DNA of 64,000 bases from Nitrosomonas marina. Its GTDB lineage: Bacteria; Pseudomonadota; Gammaproteobacteria; Burkholderiales; Nitrosomonadaceae. Under the pieces are notes generated by a model. That model worked only from the letters and a program-made list of their open reading frames with translations. It was not told the DNA's origin and did not search any database. The DNA lies in the NCBI RefSeq assembly GCF_900111605.1, contig NZ_FOIA01000013.1, forward strand, positions 1 through 64,000. The letters run 5' to 3'. Positions 37,144 through 47,839 of this stretch are shown one piece after another. Position 1 is the first letter of the stretch. Each line of letters begins with the position of its first letter. Made by a program: the position numbers and the translations under genes.

Positions 37144-38442
37144 TTAATTACGAAAATCAGTCGGAACATCACGCATGGGGGTGCCAGTATACAACTGGCG
37201 CGGACGTCCGATCTTGTAGTCAGGATCGGAAATCATTTCATTCCATTGAGCAACCCAGCCCACTGTGCGTGCCATTGCAAAAATTGCGGTGAACATAATG
37301 GTTGGAATGCCTAGGGCGCGTTGGACGATGCCGGAATAAAAATCGACGTTTGGATAAAGTTTTCTGGAAATAAAATAATCGTCCTCGAGGGCAATTCTTT
37401 CAAGTTCCAAAGCGAGTTTGAATAGCCGGTCATTTTCAAGGCCCAGTACGTTCAACACTTCATGACAGGTCTCGCGCATTAATTTTGCACGGGGATCGAA
37501 ATTTTTATACACGCGGTGACCAAAACCCATCAGCCGGGAGTTTTCATTCGGATCTTTGGCGCGTTTGATATAGTCATTGATGCGGGAAACGTCGCCGATT
37601 TCCTCGAGCATGTGAAGACAGGCCTCATTTGCGCCGCCATGCGCTGGTCCCCATAAACAGGCAATGCCGGCAGCGATACAGGCAAACGGGTTGGCACCGC
37701 TGGAACCAGCCAGTCGTACCGTGGATGTTGAAGCATTCTGCTCATGATCGGCATGCAGAATCAGAATACGGTCAAGTGCGCGTACAATTTTCGGGTCGGC
37801 TTTATAGCGCTCTGTAGGTAATGAGAACATCATGTGCAGAAAGTTTTCAGCATAGCTGAGGTCGTTGCGCGGATAGACATATGGCTGACCGATGTTGTAT
37901 TTATACGCCATCGCGGCGATAGTCGGCATTTTTGCTATCAATCGCATTGCAGACAATTCACGATGGCTGGCATCGGAAATATCCAGCGCATCATGATAAA
38001 ACGCAGACAAAGCACCCACGACACCCACCATGACAGCCATTGGGTGAGCATCCCTGCGAAATCCGCTGAAAAGTTTGACCAGCTGTTCATGCAACATAGT
38101 ATGATGCTTGATGACACCATCGAATTCGGCCTTTTCTGTCGCTTTTGGCAATTCTCCATGCAACAGGAGGTAACAGATTTCGATAAAATCGCATTGTCTT
38201 GCGAGTTGTTCGATCGGATAACCGCGATATAGCAGAACACCTTTTCCGCCATCAATAAACGTGATTTCGGAACTATTGCTGGCAGTCGATAAAAAACCCG
38301 GATCATAGGTAAACAAACCACTTTTGGCATGTAATTTGCGGATATCCACCACATCGGGACCCATGGTGCCGGATATGACAGGAAGCTCAATGGCTTCGCC
38401 GCCAGTGCTAAGACTCAAGGTTGCTGTACCTTTTTGCGTCAT
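37144..38442 (-). CDS. gltA: Citrate synthase
   Basis: 432 residues, the type II hexameric Gram-negative form (N-terminal beta region about 1-45). Active-site residues sit in [22 protein letters not shown] and MGFGHRVYK with PNVDFYSG near the end. Condenses oxaloacetate and acetyl-CoA. GGAG lies 7 nt before the ATG. 131 nt separate it from sdhE, enough for a further promoter. Confidence 0.97.
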   Translation of the reverse strand: MTQKGTATLSLSTGGEAIELPVISGTMGPDVVDIRKLHAKSGLFTYDPGFLSTASNSSEITFIDGGKGVLLYRGYPIEQLARQCDFIEICYLLLHGELPKATEKAEFDGVIKHHTMLHEQLVKLFSGFRRDAHPMAVMVGVVGALSAFYHDALDISDASHRELSAMRLIAKMPTIAAMAYKYNIGQPYVYPRNDLSYAENFLHMMFSLPTERYKADPKIVRALDRILILHADHEQNASTSTVRLAGSSGANPFACIAAGIACLWGPAHGGANEACLHMLEEIGDVSRINDYIKRAKDPNENSRLMGFGHRVYKNFDPRAKLMRETCHEVLNVLGLENDRLFKLALELERIALEDDYFISRKLYPNVDFYSGIVQRALGIPTIMFTAIFAMARTVGWVAQWNEMISDPDYKIGRPRQLYTGTPMRDVPTDFRN

Positions 38443-38573
38443 ATTAGTTCTCCATGTATTGCATCAATTCGATCACCGAATATTTTGTTATATTACCGTT
38501 ACCTGCACGTTACTTATTGTAGCAATAAAATACTGTATGCTTTTGTTTGCACGCAGTCGAGCTTCAAAATCGA

Positions 38574-38807
38574 CTAACTTTCCTGCAATAATTTTAATAC
38601 CGGCAATTGATCATCGTCTATCGCTGATTTCCTGGCGCAGATCATGTCCCATAAATCACTGTCGGACAATGACAGCAGTCTATCGAACTGTAACAGTTCT
38701 TTTGTACTGAGTTGCCGGTAATGTTTATCCATAAAACGCAGTAAAATAATATCCAGTTCCAACATACCCCGGCGGCAGCGCCAGCGAGCGCGTTCAAATT
38801 CCTTCAT
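38574..38807 (-). CDS. sdhE: Succinate dehydrogenase flavinylation factor
   Basis: 77 residues, typical of SdhE/YgfY/SDH5. Carries the RGxxE motif as RRGMLELD (about 13-20) and then LLRFMDKHY. Assists covalent FAD attachment to SdhA, encoded elsewhere here. Start overlaps the sdhB stop by 4 nt (ATGA), so translationally coupled. Confidence 0.93.
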   Translation of the reverse strand: MKEFERARWRCRRGMLELDIILLRFMDKHYRQLSTKELLQFDRLLSLSDSDLWDMICARKSAIDDDQLPVLKLLQES

Positions 38808-39499
38808 ATCGTCCTTTTGACCATCATATCTTTTATTTTGCCGATTGCTTCAGTTGGATTGAGACCTTTTGGACATGCATCCACGCAATTCATGATCGAA
38901 TGGCAACGAAACAGGCGGTAGGGGTCTTCAAGATAATCGAGCCGTTCAGCGGTCGCCTGATCACGGCTGTCGGCAAGAAAGCGGTAAGCCTGCAACAATC
39001 CCGCAGGGCCGACAAATTTGTCCGGATTCCACCAGAAAGATGGGCAGGCGGTTGAACAGCAAGCGCATAATATACATTCGTATGCGCCCTCTAATGCTGC
39101 GCGCTCTTCAGGTGACTGCAGACGTTCTGTTTCCGGTGGCGGGTTGTTGTTGATCAAATACGGCTTGATCGAGTGATATTGATTGAAAAACTGGGTCATA
39201 TCGACGATCAGGTCGCGAACCACCGGCAATCCCGGTAGCGGGCGTATTTCAATGGGTTGTTTCAGGTTTTTTAGCGGCGTGATACATGCCAGCCCGTTGC
39301 GGCCGTTGATATTCATCGCGTCCGAACCGCACACACCTTCCGAGCATGAACGTCTTAAACTCAAACTGTCATCAACGGATTTAATTCGCAGGAGCGCATC
39401 CAGCAGCATTTTATCGGTTGCCGCCAATTCGATCTCATAATCCTGCATGTACGGTTTTTCATCTTTATCAGGATCATATCGGTATATGGAAAATTTCAT
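38804..39499 (-). CDS. sdhB: Succinate dehydrogenase iron-sulfur subunit
   Basis: 231 residues. [2Fe-2S] motif in RRSCSEGVCGSDAMNINGR, then [4Fe-4S] in CILCACCSTACP and [3Fe-4S] in CHSIMNCVDACPKGLNP. Passes electrons from SdhA flavin to the quinone site at the inner membrane. AGGAG lies 6 nt before the ATG. sdhC, sdhD and sdhA, normally just upstream, are absent; the next gene is der, 166 nt away. Confidence 0.96.
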   Translation of the reverse strand: MKFSIYRYDPDKDEKPYMQDYEIELAATDKMLLDALLRIKSVDDSLSLRRSCSEGVCGSDAMNINGRNGLACITPLKNLKQPIEIRPLPGLPVVRDLIVDMTQFFNQYHSIKPYLINNNPPPETERLQSPEERAALEGAYECILCACCSTACPSFWWNPDKFVGPAGLLQAYRFLADSRDQATAERLDYLEDPYRLFRCHSIMNCVDACPKGLNPTEAIGKIKDMMVKRTI

Positions 39500-39665
39500 C
39501 GCAGACTCCTATTTCTATGTACACAATTACTTCGAATCCAGGCGCGATTACGAAACCAAGATTGCAGTTTAACAGATGGATGTTGATATGACACAGCTTA
39601 AAACGAATGGGTTCTTAGAAAGCTGTTTCGACCACCTGATCTGCCTGATCCGGTATGACGGTCTT

Positions 39666-41066
39666 TTAACCATATTTTTTCCGGTTTCGTCGACGGCGGT
39701 TGCGCGCACGTCGTACCTCCGTTTCGGAAGGTGGCGCAGACTTTTTGTCCGCATACGGATTATGTCCGGCCTTGAAAGTAATGCGTAAGGGTGTTCCGGT
39801 AAGCTTAAAAGCCTCGCGAAAAAAGTTTTCGAGATAGCGCCGATAAGTATCCGGCACGTGTTCGAGCATGCTCCCGTGTATCACTACAATCGGTGGGTTC
39901 GTGCCGCCCTGATGCGCATAGCGCAATTTGGGGCGGGACATTCCACCGCGTGGTGGTGCGTGTTTCTCTACTGCCGCATGCAAGGCGCGTGTTAATTGCG
40001 GCGTGGATAAGTCAGTCATTGCCGCTGCGTACGCCTGGTTGACCGACACCAGTAATCTCAGCGTGCCGGTTCCTTTGAGCGCGGATATGAAGTGCAGTTT
40101 GGCAAAGTTGAGAAACCCGAGTTTTCGCGCCAGTTCGTGTTTGATACATTCGCGTTGATACTGATCCAGTCCGTCCCATTTGTTGATTGCGACAACCAGC
40201 GCTTTTCCCGACTGTAATATGAAATCGGCAATATGTGCGTCCTGTTCGGCAATTTCACTTCTGGCGTCAAGCACCAGAACGACGACATTGGCGTCTTCAA
40301 TGGCTTGTAATGTTTTGATGGCTGAAAACTTTTCAACAGTTTCTTTGACTTTGCCCCGCTTTCGCAAACCCGCTGTATCGATTAGCGTGTACTGTATGCC
40401 GTCGTGTTCGAAATCAATGTAAATACTGTCGCGTGTAGTGCCAGGCTGATCAAAGGCAATTACGCGCTCTTCACCCAGCAGGGTATTGACCAGCGTTGAC
40501 TTGCCCACGTTGGGACGGCCAACGATCGCAATTTTTGGGTGTTTACTGATTTGCCCGGCTTCTTCTTCAAGGACAGGGAAATCTGCAAGTGCCAATGCAA
40601 CCAGCTCATTTACATGATCGCCGTGCAGCGCCGAGATAGCATGGGGTTTACCAAGGCCGAGTTCAAAAAATTCGGCGGTAATAACGTCGTCAACCATGCC
40701 TTCAGCCTTGTTGACAACCAGCAGAATGTTGCGGTCTTTTTTTCGCAGCTGTTCGGCAATGATTTTATCTTGCGCGGTTATACCCTGACGGGCGTCCACA
40801 ATGAACAATGCTTTGTCGGCCTCGTCGATTGCCTGCAGTGATTGTTGAGCCATCGCATGCATGATGCCGGTGCTGGCGACCGGTTCCAGTCCGCCGGTGT
40901 CCATGACCAGATACGGTCTGTCACCAATCCTGCCATGTCCGTAGCGCCGGTCGCGTGTAAGTCCGGGTATATCCGCCACGAGTGCATCACGGCTGCGCGT
41001 CAGTCGGTTAAAAAGCGTGGATTTGCCGACATTGGGGCGGCCGACCAGGACGAGCGTAGGTTTCAT
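39666..41066 (-). CDS. der: Ribosome-associated GTPase
   Basis: 466 residues from the ATG at 41066 (an earlier in-frame ATG at 41132 would add 22 unlikely residues). Two tandem G domains: each has GRPNVGKST (Walker A) and D-T-A/T-G-G or [10 protein letters not shown], with NKAEG and NKWDG specificity motifs. The KH-like C-terminal domain ends with a strongly basic tail ([15 protein letters not shown]). Essential in 50S assembly. No convincing ribosome site. Confidence 0.96.
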   Translation of the reverse strand: MKPTLVLVGRPNVGKSTLFNRLTRSRDALVADIPGLTRDRRYGHGRIGDRPYLVMDTGGLEPVASTGIMHAMAQQSLQAIDEADKALFIVDARQGITAQDKIIAEQLRKKDRNILLVVNKAEGMVDDVITAEFFELGLGKPHAISALHGDHVNELVALALADFPVLEEEAGQISKHPKIAIVGRPNVGKSTLVNTLLGEERVIAFDQPGTTRDSIYIDFEHDGIQYTLIDTAGLRKRGKVKETVEKFSAIKTLQAIEDANVVVLVLDARSEIAEQDAHIADFILQSGKALVVAINKWDGLDQYQRECIKHELARKLGFLNFAKLHFISALKGTGTLRLLVSVNQAYAAAMTDLSTPQLTRALHAAVEKHAPPRGGMSRPKLRYAHQGGTNPPIVVIHGSMLEHVPDTYRRYLENFFREAFKLTGTPLRITFKAGHNPYADKKSAPPSETEVRRARNRRRRNRKKYG

Positions 41067-41237
41067 TTTGGTTGGTAGGTAACTGAGTGATCGCAAGTTT
41101 GAGCAGTCAGCAAGTTTTGCTATATGCTTCAATAAAATAGTTATCAGGCTATGATGAATTGCTAGAGTGGTAATGCGTTATACGACAGTTTTACAACCGA
41201 CTTGTTCGATTTCTATAGGTGTAACACCTGCAAGGTT

Positions 41238-41969
41238 CTATTGCTGGTCAGCTGTGGCCGCACTTTGCAACCGCTCTTCAATTGCTTCAGCCGGTATCAT
41301 GCCGCCGACAATGGACCCATCGGCAAAAATTAATGTGGGTGTGCCTGTAACCCTGTTTTCCTGACCTGATCTGACCAGCGTTGGCAGTGGTGTCTCGCAA
41401 TCCTTGTCTTTTGGCTTGATACCCCTGAGCATAAAATCATCCCAGGCTTTGATTTGGTCCTGTGCACACCAGATCGAGGTGGATAATTCCATTGAACCTC
41501 TTAATACCGGATACAGCAGTGTGTAAATCGTTACGTCGGTAATATTCAGCAGTTCTTTTTCCAGTTGCTTGCAGTAAGGACAGTTGGGGTCGGTGAAAAC
41601 GGCGAGCTTGCGTTCGCCGTTACCCTTGACGATCTTAATGGCAAATTCAAGCGGTAGTGTATCAAGCGGAACCCTGCGTGCTGCCTTGATTTCCTGTAAG
41701 CGTTCATTGGTGACGCTGGTTCTCGTCTTGGTATCGACAATGTGTCCAAAGAAAAAATACTCGGCTTTCTCATCGGTATAAAAAAGTTCGCCACCAACCA
41801 GGGCTTCATACAAGCCCAGATAAGGGGTTTTACGCAGGCTTTCAATTTTCGCACCTGGAAAATGCGGAGCCAGGGCTTTTCTGACAGCATCTTCATCCGC
41901 CAGGGCTGGGCTGGAAAAAAAACAAATTAACAGAATTAAAACGAATTGCTTTAAATGTGCTGCATGCAT
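41238..41969 (-). CDS. dsbC: DsbC-type disulfide isomerase
   Basis: 243 residues. Signal peptide about 1-25 (FVLILLICFFSSPALA). N-terminal dimerisation region (about 26-90), then a thioredoxin fold with active site C-P-Y-C in DPNCPYCKQ and cis-Pro at TGTPTLIF. It isomerises disulfides in the periplasm. Sits between der and the UbiH-like gene; AAGGAG is 11 nt from the ATG. Confidence 0.88.
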   Translation of the reverse strand: MHAAHLKQFVLILLICFFSSPALADEDAVRKALAPHFPGAKIESLRKTPYLGLYEALVGGELFYTDEKAEYFFFGHIVDTKTRTSVTNERLQEIKAARRVPLDTLPLEFAIKIVKGNGERKLAVFTDPNCPYCKQLEKELLNITDVTIYTLLYPVLRGSMELSTSIWCAQDQIKAWDDFMLRGIKPKDKDCETPLPTLVRSGQENRVTGTPTLIFADGSIVGGMIPAEAIEERLQSAATADQQ

Positions 41970-41998
41970 AATTATTATGGCTCCTTGTAAATTTCAGA

Positions 41999-43168
41999 TT
42001 AACTCAGTGCGTGCTGCATCAACCGGTTTTTAATCAAAGGCAGCCGGTCGGTAATCTCCAGGCCTAAATTCCGTAACCGTGCAAGTGTTGGGTCAGGATT
42101 GATAAACAGCTTTTGCAGGCTGTCGGTGACCAGTTCCAATGCCAGAATATCTTCTTTGCGCGCACATTCATACCGACGCAGCAGGATAAAATCCCCGATA
42201 TCGGACTGTAAACCGCGATCATTGAGAACTTTGGCAAGTTTTCGCACATCGCGCAGTCCAAGATTGACACCTTGCCCGGCCAGCGGGTGAATGCCATGCG
42301 CGGCATCGCCGACGAGCACCAGCCGAGGCTTGACCAGGCTGCTGACATGGACGAAATTCAGTGGAAATCCGGCCGCCGGCGTAATCAGCTGCAATTCGCC
42401 AAGGGTATGTGAAGCGGCCGTTTCGACATGCTGGCAAAGCTGATCAGCCGATAATGCGCGAAGCTCGGCGGCATGTTCCTCGCCGGTCGACCAGACCATG
42501 GAAACCCGGTTGCCAGGTAAAGGTAACAGCGCCAGCACGCCATCACGCCTGAACCATTGATGTGCAACATTACGGTGAGGCAAGCTGGTATTGAAATTTG
42601 CGACTACGCCGACTTGCTGATAGGGATGGCGTGTAACCTCGATGCCTGCCTGTTGACGTACCCATGAATTGACTCCGTCTGCGCCGACAACCAGCGCTGC
42701 GTCTATCTGACGGCCATCTTCGAGTTGTACTTCAGCGTGGGATTCATGCCAGGTGATGGCAGCACACCGTGCCGGACAAATGATCTCCAGACTATCATTT
42801 TGTGTTTGTATTGCTGCCCAAACGGCAGCTTGCAGCTGCCGGTTCTCGACAATACAGGCCAGTTCGGCCACGCCGATTTCATAAGCGCTGAAATGAATAC
42901 ACGAACTGCTGTCGTCACCAAAAACCGCCATGTCATAGACAGGTGCAACACGGGATATTTCCATCCACTGCCAGATTGCGTGATCGTGCAAAAACGCAAC
43001 GCTACCCGGGCTGATTGCGTACACGCGACTGTCCCAGCTTTTATCACCCGGTATGGGTGGCGGTTCCCGAGACTCGATTAGCGCTATTCTCAGTCCGCTG
43101 TTCTTTAACGCAGCCACAAGGCTGGCACCCACCAGTCCGCCGCCGATTACGACCATATCAAATTTCAT
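41999..43168 (-). CDS. UbiH/UbiF/Coq6 family FAD hydroxylase
   Basis: 389 residues from the ATG at 43168. FAD site VVIGGGLVGASL at the start, GADGVNSWVR (around 160), LVGDAAHGIHPLAGQGVNLGLRD (around 285). A ubiquinone-biosynthesis monooxygenase of the UbiH/UbiF/VisC group; which ring position it hydroxylates cannot be decided here. Cytoplasmic face of the membrane. No ribosome site strong enough to fix the start. Divergent from lolC. Confidence 0.9.
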   Translation of the reverse strand: MKFDMVVIGGGLVGASLVAALKNSGLRIALIESREPPPIPGDKSWDSRVYAISPGSVAFLHDHAIWQWMEISRVAPVYDMAVFGDDSSSCIHFSAYEIGVAELACIVENRQLQAAVWAAIQTQNDSLEIICPARCAAITWHESHAEVQLEDGRQIDAALVVGADGVNSWVRQQAGIEVTRHPYQQVGVVANFNTSLPHRNVAHQWFRRDGVLALLPLPGNRVSMVWSTGEEHAAELRALSADQLCQHVETAASHTLGELQLITPAAGFPLNFVHVSSLVKPRLVLVGDAAHGIHPLAGQGVNLGLRDVRKLAKVLNDRGLQSDIGDFILLRRYECARKEDILALELVTDSLQKLFINPDPTLARLRNLGLEITDRLPLIKNRLMQHALS

Positions 43169-43302
43169 GGAATGATTATACATTTGCTTTGTGCCGGAGT
43201 GAAAAAACAAATTACGTTGACCGAACAAGTCAGGCTATCTACTCATTCAGGGCTAATTATGGCACACTTGCTAACTTGACTAATCAGGGCATTTATTTTT
43301 TT

Positions 43303-44547
43303 GTGTCTCCATACGAGCTCTTTATCGGTTTGCGTTACACCCGGGCAAAAAAACGCAATCATTTCATTTCGTTTATCTCACTGATTTCTCTACTAGGTAT
43401 TACGCTGGGTATGACTGCTTTGATTACGGTCATGTCTGTTATGAACGGATTTCAGAAAGAAGTGCGTGCGCGCATTCTTGGTGTTGCTTCTCATGTGCAA
43501 ATCAATGGCTTCGATAACCGGCTGTCCAACTGGCAGGCACTGGCTGAAGAGGCATCCAGGCATCCGTCGGTGGAAGGCGCCGCACCTTTTGTCAATGCAC
43601 AGGGGATGGTGTCCTATGATCAGGTAGTGCATGGCGCAATTGTGCGCGGTATTCTGCCAGATACAGAAAATCACGTTGCCGACTTCTCTGATATGATGGT
43701 CAGCGGTGAACTGGAAAATCTTATACCGGGCGATTTCGGCATTGTCATCGGCATGGAACTGGCGCGCAGTCTTGGTGCATTCAGGGGCGACAAAATTGTG
43801 TTGATTTCACCGCAAGGGCAGGTGACGCCTGCGGGGATACTGCCGCGGCTGAAGCAGTTTACCGTCGTCGGTATTTTTGAAGCGGGGCATTTTGAGTATG
43901 ATTCCGGGCTGGTGCTGATCCATATGGCTGATGCACAGAAACTATACCGTATGGACGATCATGTTTCCGGGGTGCGTTTAAAATTAAGTGATATGTTTCT
44001 GGCGCCGAAGGTTGTCAACGATTTGATTCATTCGCTGACTGGCCCTTATTATGTTACCGATTGGACGCAGCAACACGCGAATTATTTTCGCGCCATACAG
44101 ATCGAAAAACGAATGTTGTCGCTGATTCTGGCTTTGATCATAGCCGTGGCGGCTTTTAATATCGTATCGACGCTGGTCATGGCTGTTACCGACAAACAGT
44201 CAGATATTGCTATTTTGCGCACGCTGGGTGCGAGCCCTCGCAGCATTATGAAAATATTTATTGTTCAGGGAACATTCATTGGAGTGGCCGGAACCATCCT
44301 GGGTGTAACCGGGGGCATCCTGCTGGCCTATAACGTCGGAGAGGTTGTGGCGTTTATCGAATGGATTTTCAGCGTGGAATTTCTGTCGAACGAGATTTAT
44401 TACATCAGCAAGATTCCAACCGATCCGCAGACAACGGATATTGTCACTGTCGCCGTAGTATCGTTTATTTTGAGTCTGCTCGCGACCATTTATCCGAGTT
44501 ACCGGGCATCCAGGGTGAATCCGGCGGAGGCGCTGCGTTATGAATGA
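43303..44547 (+). CDS. lolC: Lipoprotein-releasing ABC transporter permease
   Basis: 414 residues from GTG at 43303, chosen because the family starts with Y-E-L-F-I-G-L-R-Y; the longer open frame upstream runs into the divergent gene. Four TM segments (about 20-50, 270-295, 315-345, 375-400) and the large periplasmic MacB-like domain between the first two. Pattern [21 protein letters not shown] is LolC/E. With LolD it extracts outer-membrane lipoproteins. Single permease gene, so it may act as a LolF-type homodimer (inference). Confidence 0.9.
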   Translation: MSPYELFIGLRYTRAKKRNHFISFISLISLLGITLGMTALITVMSVMNGFQKEVRARILGVASHVQINGFDNRLSNWQALAEEASRHPSVEGAAPFVNAQGMVSYDQVVHGAIVRGILPDTENHVADFSDMMVSGELENLIPGDFGIVIGMELARSLGAFRGDKIVLISPQGQVTPAGILPRLKQFTVVGIFEAGHFEYDSGLVLIHMADAQKLYRMDDHVSGVRLKLSDMFLAPKVVNDLIHSLTGPYYVTDWTQQHANYFRAIQIEKRMLSLILALIIAVAAFNIVSTLVMAVTDKQSDIAILRTLGASPRSIMKIFIVQGTFIGVAGTILGVTGGILLAYNVGEVVAFIEWIFSVEFLSNEIYYISKIPTDPQTTDIVTVAVVSFILSLLATIYPSYRASRVNPAEALRYE

Positions 44548-45247
44548 TGCTGTTGGCGCAGCCGGGAGCAACGTTGTAATCGCCTGCCGTCATCTGTTCA
44601 AGCAGTTCGATCAGGGAGAACTGGAAGTTTCTGTCCTGAAGGGCGTAGACCTGGAAGTCTACAGTGGTGAAATGATGGCCATTGTAGGGGCTTCCGGTTC
44701 GGGTAAAAGCACGCTGTTGCATTTGCTGGGCGGACTTGACAAACCAAGCGGCGGAGAGATCAATATTCTGGGGCAGAATATCGCCGCAATGGATGAATTG
44801 ACCCGCTGCAGGTTGCGAAATGGTTCGCTGGGATTCATATACCAGTTTCATCATTTGCTGCCCGAGTTTACCGCGCTGGAAAATGTCGCCATGCCTCTGC
44901 TGATCAGGCGCATGGCAGTAAACGAAGCACAGGAGCGCGCCGCTGCAGTGCTGCAGCAGGTCGGACTGGGCCACCGGCTGACACATACCCCGGGCGAGCT
45001 ATCCGGTGGCGAACGTCAGCGCGCTGCCGTGGCTCGCGCGCTGGTCACCGAGCCGGCGTGCATTCTGGCGGACGAACCGACCGGTAATCTTGATCGCCAA
45101 ACCGCCGAAGCTGTCTTTGATTTAATGCTCGAACTGAATGAAAAAGTGAATGCCAGTCTTGTCGTTGTTACGCACGATCAGCAGCTTGCCGCGCGTGCCA
45201 AACGAATCAAACAGCTGATTGACGGCGTGCTGCAGGACGTTACATAA
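44540..45247 (+). CDS. lolD: Lipoprotein-releasing ABC transporter ATPase
   Basis: 235 residues. Walker [11 protein letters not shown]-loop with [19 protein letters not shown] (LolD signature), signature [10 protein letters not shown], Walker [14 protein letters not shown]-loop VTHD. Energises LolC-type permease for lipoprotein release to LolA. Start overlaps the lolC stop by 8 nt. Confidence 0.95.
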   Translation: MNDAVGAAGSNVVIACRHLFKQFDQGELEVSVLKGVDLEVYSGEMMAIVGASGSGKSTLLHLLGGLDKPSGGEINILGQNIAAMDELTRCRLRNGSLGFIYQFHHLLPEFTALENVAMPLLIRRMAVNEAQERAAAVLQQVGLGHRLTHTPGELSGGERQRAAVARALVTEPACILADEPTGNLDRQTAEAVFDLMLELNEKVNASLVVVTHDQQLAARAKRIKQLIDGVLQDVT

Positions 45248-45415
45248 GTTCTATTATCCAGCCTGGCGTATCTGGTTTTTTTGCAACACACCTGCTTCGA
45301 CTGAATTGACTGTTGTCCGGTTGCAGGCAATAACCGAGCGCTTTCAGGTAAGATAGACAGTTTTATAACTGTTCAATCCATTTCGTTCAAAAACAAACCG
45401 TTCTCAAACAAATCA

Positions 45416-47107
45416 ATGCGAACGCTCATTACATATATCATGGTTTTTCCGCGCCGCAGCGCTTTCGTGCTGTTCGCGCTGCTTGTCGCCGGCGTGGCTG
45501 AAGGACTCAGTCTGACAGCTTTGTTGCCGCTGTTATCTATCGCAGTCGGTGAATCATCCGGTGAGTCCGGTATCGGCAAGTTTATGGTGGACATTCTCCA
45601 GAAAATTGGTATTGAGCCGACGCTTGATATGATTTTGATCATTATCGTTGCCGGAATGTTTACGAAAGGGCTGATATTATTGCTGGCCAACCGTCAGGTT
45701 GGCTATACGGTCGCACATGTTGCGACGGCGCTGCGTCTGAGCCTGATCGAAGCTTTGCTGGCCAGCCGCTGGCAATATTATCTGCGTCAACCTGTCGGCT
45801 CGCTTGCCAATTCGGTGGCCACGGAAGCGTATCGTGCGGCCAATGGATTTGAGCATAGTGTAATCGTACTTGCGCTGGCTATTCAGGTGCTTGTCTATGC
45901 CGTTGTTGCCGTGTTCATATCCTGGGAAGCGACGCTGGCTTCGCTGTTAATCGGTCTTTTTCTGCTGCTCGTTCTGCACCGGTTGGTACGCGCAACCCGT
46001 CGTGCTGGCGCGAGTCAGACGCAATTGTTACGCTATCTGCTGGCGTACCTGTCGGACGTATTGAATTCAGTCAAATCTCTTAAAGCCATGGCGCGCGACA
46101 ATGTCGCCGACGCAATTCTGCACGATCAGACCAAACAGCTGGAAAAAGCCACGCGGCACGAAGTCATGAGCCGCGCAGCGCTGATGGCGTTACAGGAGCC
46201 GATACTTGCGGCCATCACCGCCGCTGGTCTGTATCTGGCGCTGGTTATCTGGGAACTGTCGCTGCCCGAGGTGATGGTGATGGTTTTTCTGTTGACACGC
46301 ATTCTGGGGCTGCTTAACAAAACGCAGCGCAAATATCAGCAGCTCGCCGTGCAGGAAAGCGCCTACTGGGCATTGCGTAAAGCTGCTGAAGATGCCGCAG
46401 CGGCTGCCGAGCGCAATTCCGGTACGGGCGAACCCACCCTTGATCAGCATATAGTGCTGCAAAATGTGCAGTTCAGTTATGGTGAAAAATCGATTTTTGA
46501 TAATTTGAATCTTGAAATTCCGATTCGAACATTTACCGCTGTGACCGGTCCTTCGGGTGTGGGCAAGAGCACCCTGATTGATTTGTTGTGCGGACTGGCG
46601 GAACCTGATAGTGGCGAAGTGCTGATTGATGGCAAACCACTGCATGATATCGACTTGCGTAAATGGCGACATATGATCGGTTATGTATCACAGGATACGA
46701 TCCTGCTGCACGACACCATTGTGAACAACATTCTGGTTGGCGAACCCGCCCTGACTGAAGCTGATGCTGAACGTGCGCTACGCAAGGCGGGCGCGTGGGA
46801 ATTTGTCAGCGCGCTGCCCGATGGCATGCAGTCGGTTGTCGGTGAACGGGGCGGGATGCTGTCTGGCGGACAGCGCCAGCGTATTGCGATCGCGCGGGCG
46901 CTGGCGCATGACCCGGCGTTTTTGATCATGGACGAACCGACCAGTGCACTGGATCCCGAGAGCGAAAAAAATATCTGTGAAACATTACAGCAACTTTCCA
47001 GCCAACTGACAATTATCGCAGTGTCGCACCAGCCTGCCGTTATCAATGCGGCAGACAGGGTGTTCATACTGTCACATGGAGAAGCAAAAACGCTGTCACA
47101 TGGATAG
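45416..47107 (+). CDS. ABC exporter (fused TM and ATPase domains)
   Basis: 563 residues. Six-TM type I exporter domain about 15-310, nucleotide-binding domain about 335-560 with Walker A GPSGVGKST, signature LSGGQRQR, Walker B FLIMDEPTSALD and H-loop VSHQP. Resembles MsbA/peptide or polyketide exporter type transporters. Substrate unknown. 168 nt after lolD in the same direction, probably a separate transcript. Confidence 0.88.
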   Translation: MRTLITYIMVFPRRSAFVLFALLVAGVAEGLSLTALLPLLSIAVGESSGESGIGKFMVDILQKIGIEPTLDMILIIIVAGMFTKGLILLLANRQVGYTVAHVATALRLSLIEALLASRWQYYLRQPVGSLANSVATEAYRAANGFEHSVIVLALAIQVLVYAVVAVFISWEATLASLLIGLFLLLVLHRLVRATRRAGASQTQLLRYLLAYLSDVLNSVKSLKAMARDNVADAILHDQTKQLEKATRHEVMSRAALMALQEPILAAITAAGLYLALVIWELSLPEVMVMVFLLTRILGLLNKTQRKYQQLAVQESAYWALRKAAEDAAAAAERNSGTGEPTLDQHIVLQNVQFSYGEKSIFDNLNLEIPIRTFTAVTGPSGVGKSTLIDLLCGLAEPDSGEVLIDGKPLHDIDLRKWRHMIGYVSQDTILLHDTIVNNILVGEPALTEADAERALRKAGAWEFVSALPDGMQSVVGERGGMLSGGQRQRIAIARALAHDPAFLIMDEPTSALDPESEKNICETLQQLSSQLTIIAVSHQPAVINAADRVFILSHGEAKTLSHG

Positions 47108-47415
47108 AGTGCAGGAGCGTGTTAACAATGAATGAGCTGTTTCTGCCGGCAATTTTATAGGGTCTTCGCAATGTCGAACAAACCGGGCGTAATCGCGCTG
47201 CATGAGCGGTCGGTAACGTTACGCGGGGACATGAGCCTAATTTACAGTTTGTTCCTGAAATGGCGTTATGCTGATTCTATTCGGTGTTCTTTGGAATAAT
47301 CAAGCAGCGTTTCTCGTAGCTTGGCTGACGCAATTTCACAGACAACAGAAATAATTTACTGAATTGATAGCTTCGCTCTGGCCAGGCGCACTGAGTTATA
47401 GCTGTTCGATCGTTA
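47108..47415. other. Spacer
   Basis: 308 bp. No convincing gene. A minus-strand open frame here (47277-47612) runs out of frame across the small lipoprotein gene and is rejected. No clear terminator after the ABC exporter. Confidence 0.5.
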
Positions 47416-47631
47416 TTATTTGCTGTTTTGTATTTTTTTTCGTTCGGAGTCATATACATCATAAGGCATCGCCTGCGGTTGCTGCAGTGGGCGCTGATCA
47501 ATCCGCGGGTGTATATTGGTTTCCCGTGTTTTCCATCCCTCGTACATATTGCGGTAAAACTGCTCTTTACCGGCGCATCCTGCCGTAATAATGAGAAGTG
47601 AGGCCGAGGCAATAATCAAGCGTGTATGCAT
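47416..47631 (-). CDS. Small lipoprotein
   Basis: 71 residues. Signal with lipobox I-T-A-G-C, lipidated Cys19 followed by Ala-Gly-Lys (no Asp at +2, so outer-membrane sorting is likely). The mature part is short, Pro/Gln-rich and charged (DVYDSERKK). AAAGGA is 5 nt before the ATG. Function unknown. Divergent from the flavoprotein gene. Confidence 0.7.
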   Translation of the reverse strand: MHTRLIIASASLLIITAGCAGKEQFYRNMYEGWKTRETNIHPRIDQRPLQQPQAMPYDVYDSERKKIQNSK

Positions 47632-47839
47632 GTGGTTCCTTTCCGGTTGACTGTTAATGGTTCAAATTGTATGTGAAAAGCATGCCGGTCTGGTATTCTG
47701 TTACAAACATGCTGCGTGTGAATGCAACTGATATCACGGTCTGATACCGCGATATTCGTCAGGGAAGTGTTATCAGGATGTTTCATGTCCGTCATTACGA
47801 CAGGATATTTTTTATACTTTTATGTGATCTATATGAACT

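Noticed and set aside
43015-43302. Longer lolC frame (96 extra residues)
   Set aside because: It overlaps the divergent UbiH-like gene and its extra residues do not match LolC; GTG at 43303 fits the family start.
47277-47612. 111-residue minus-strand frame
   Set aside because: Overlaps the better supported small lipoprotein gene in another frame.
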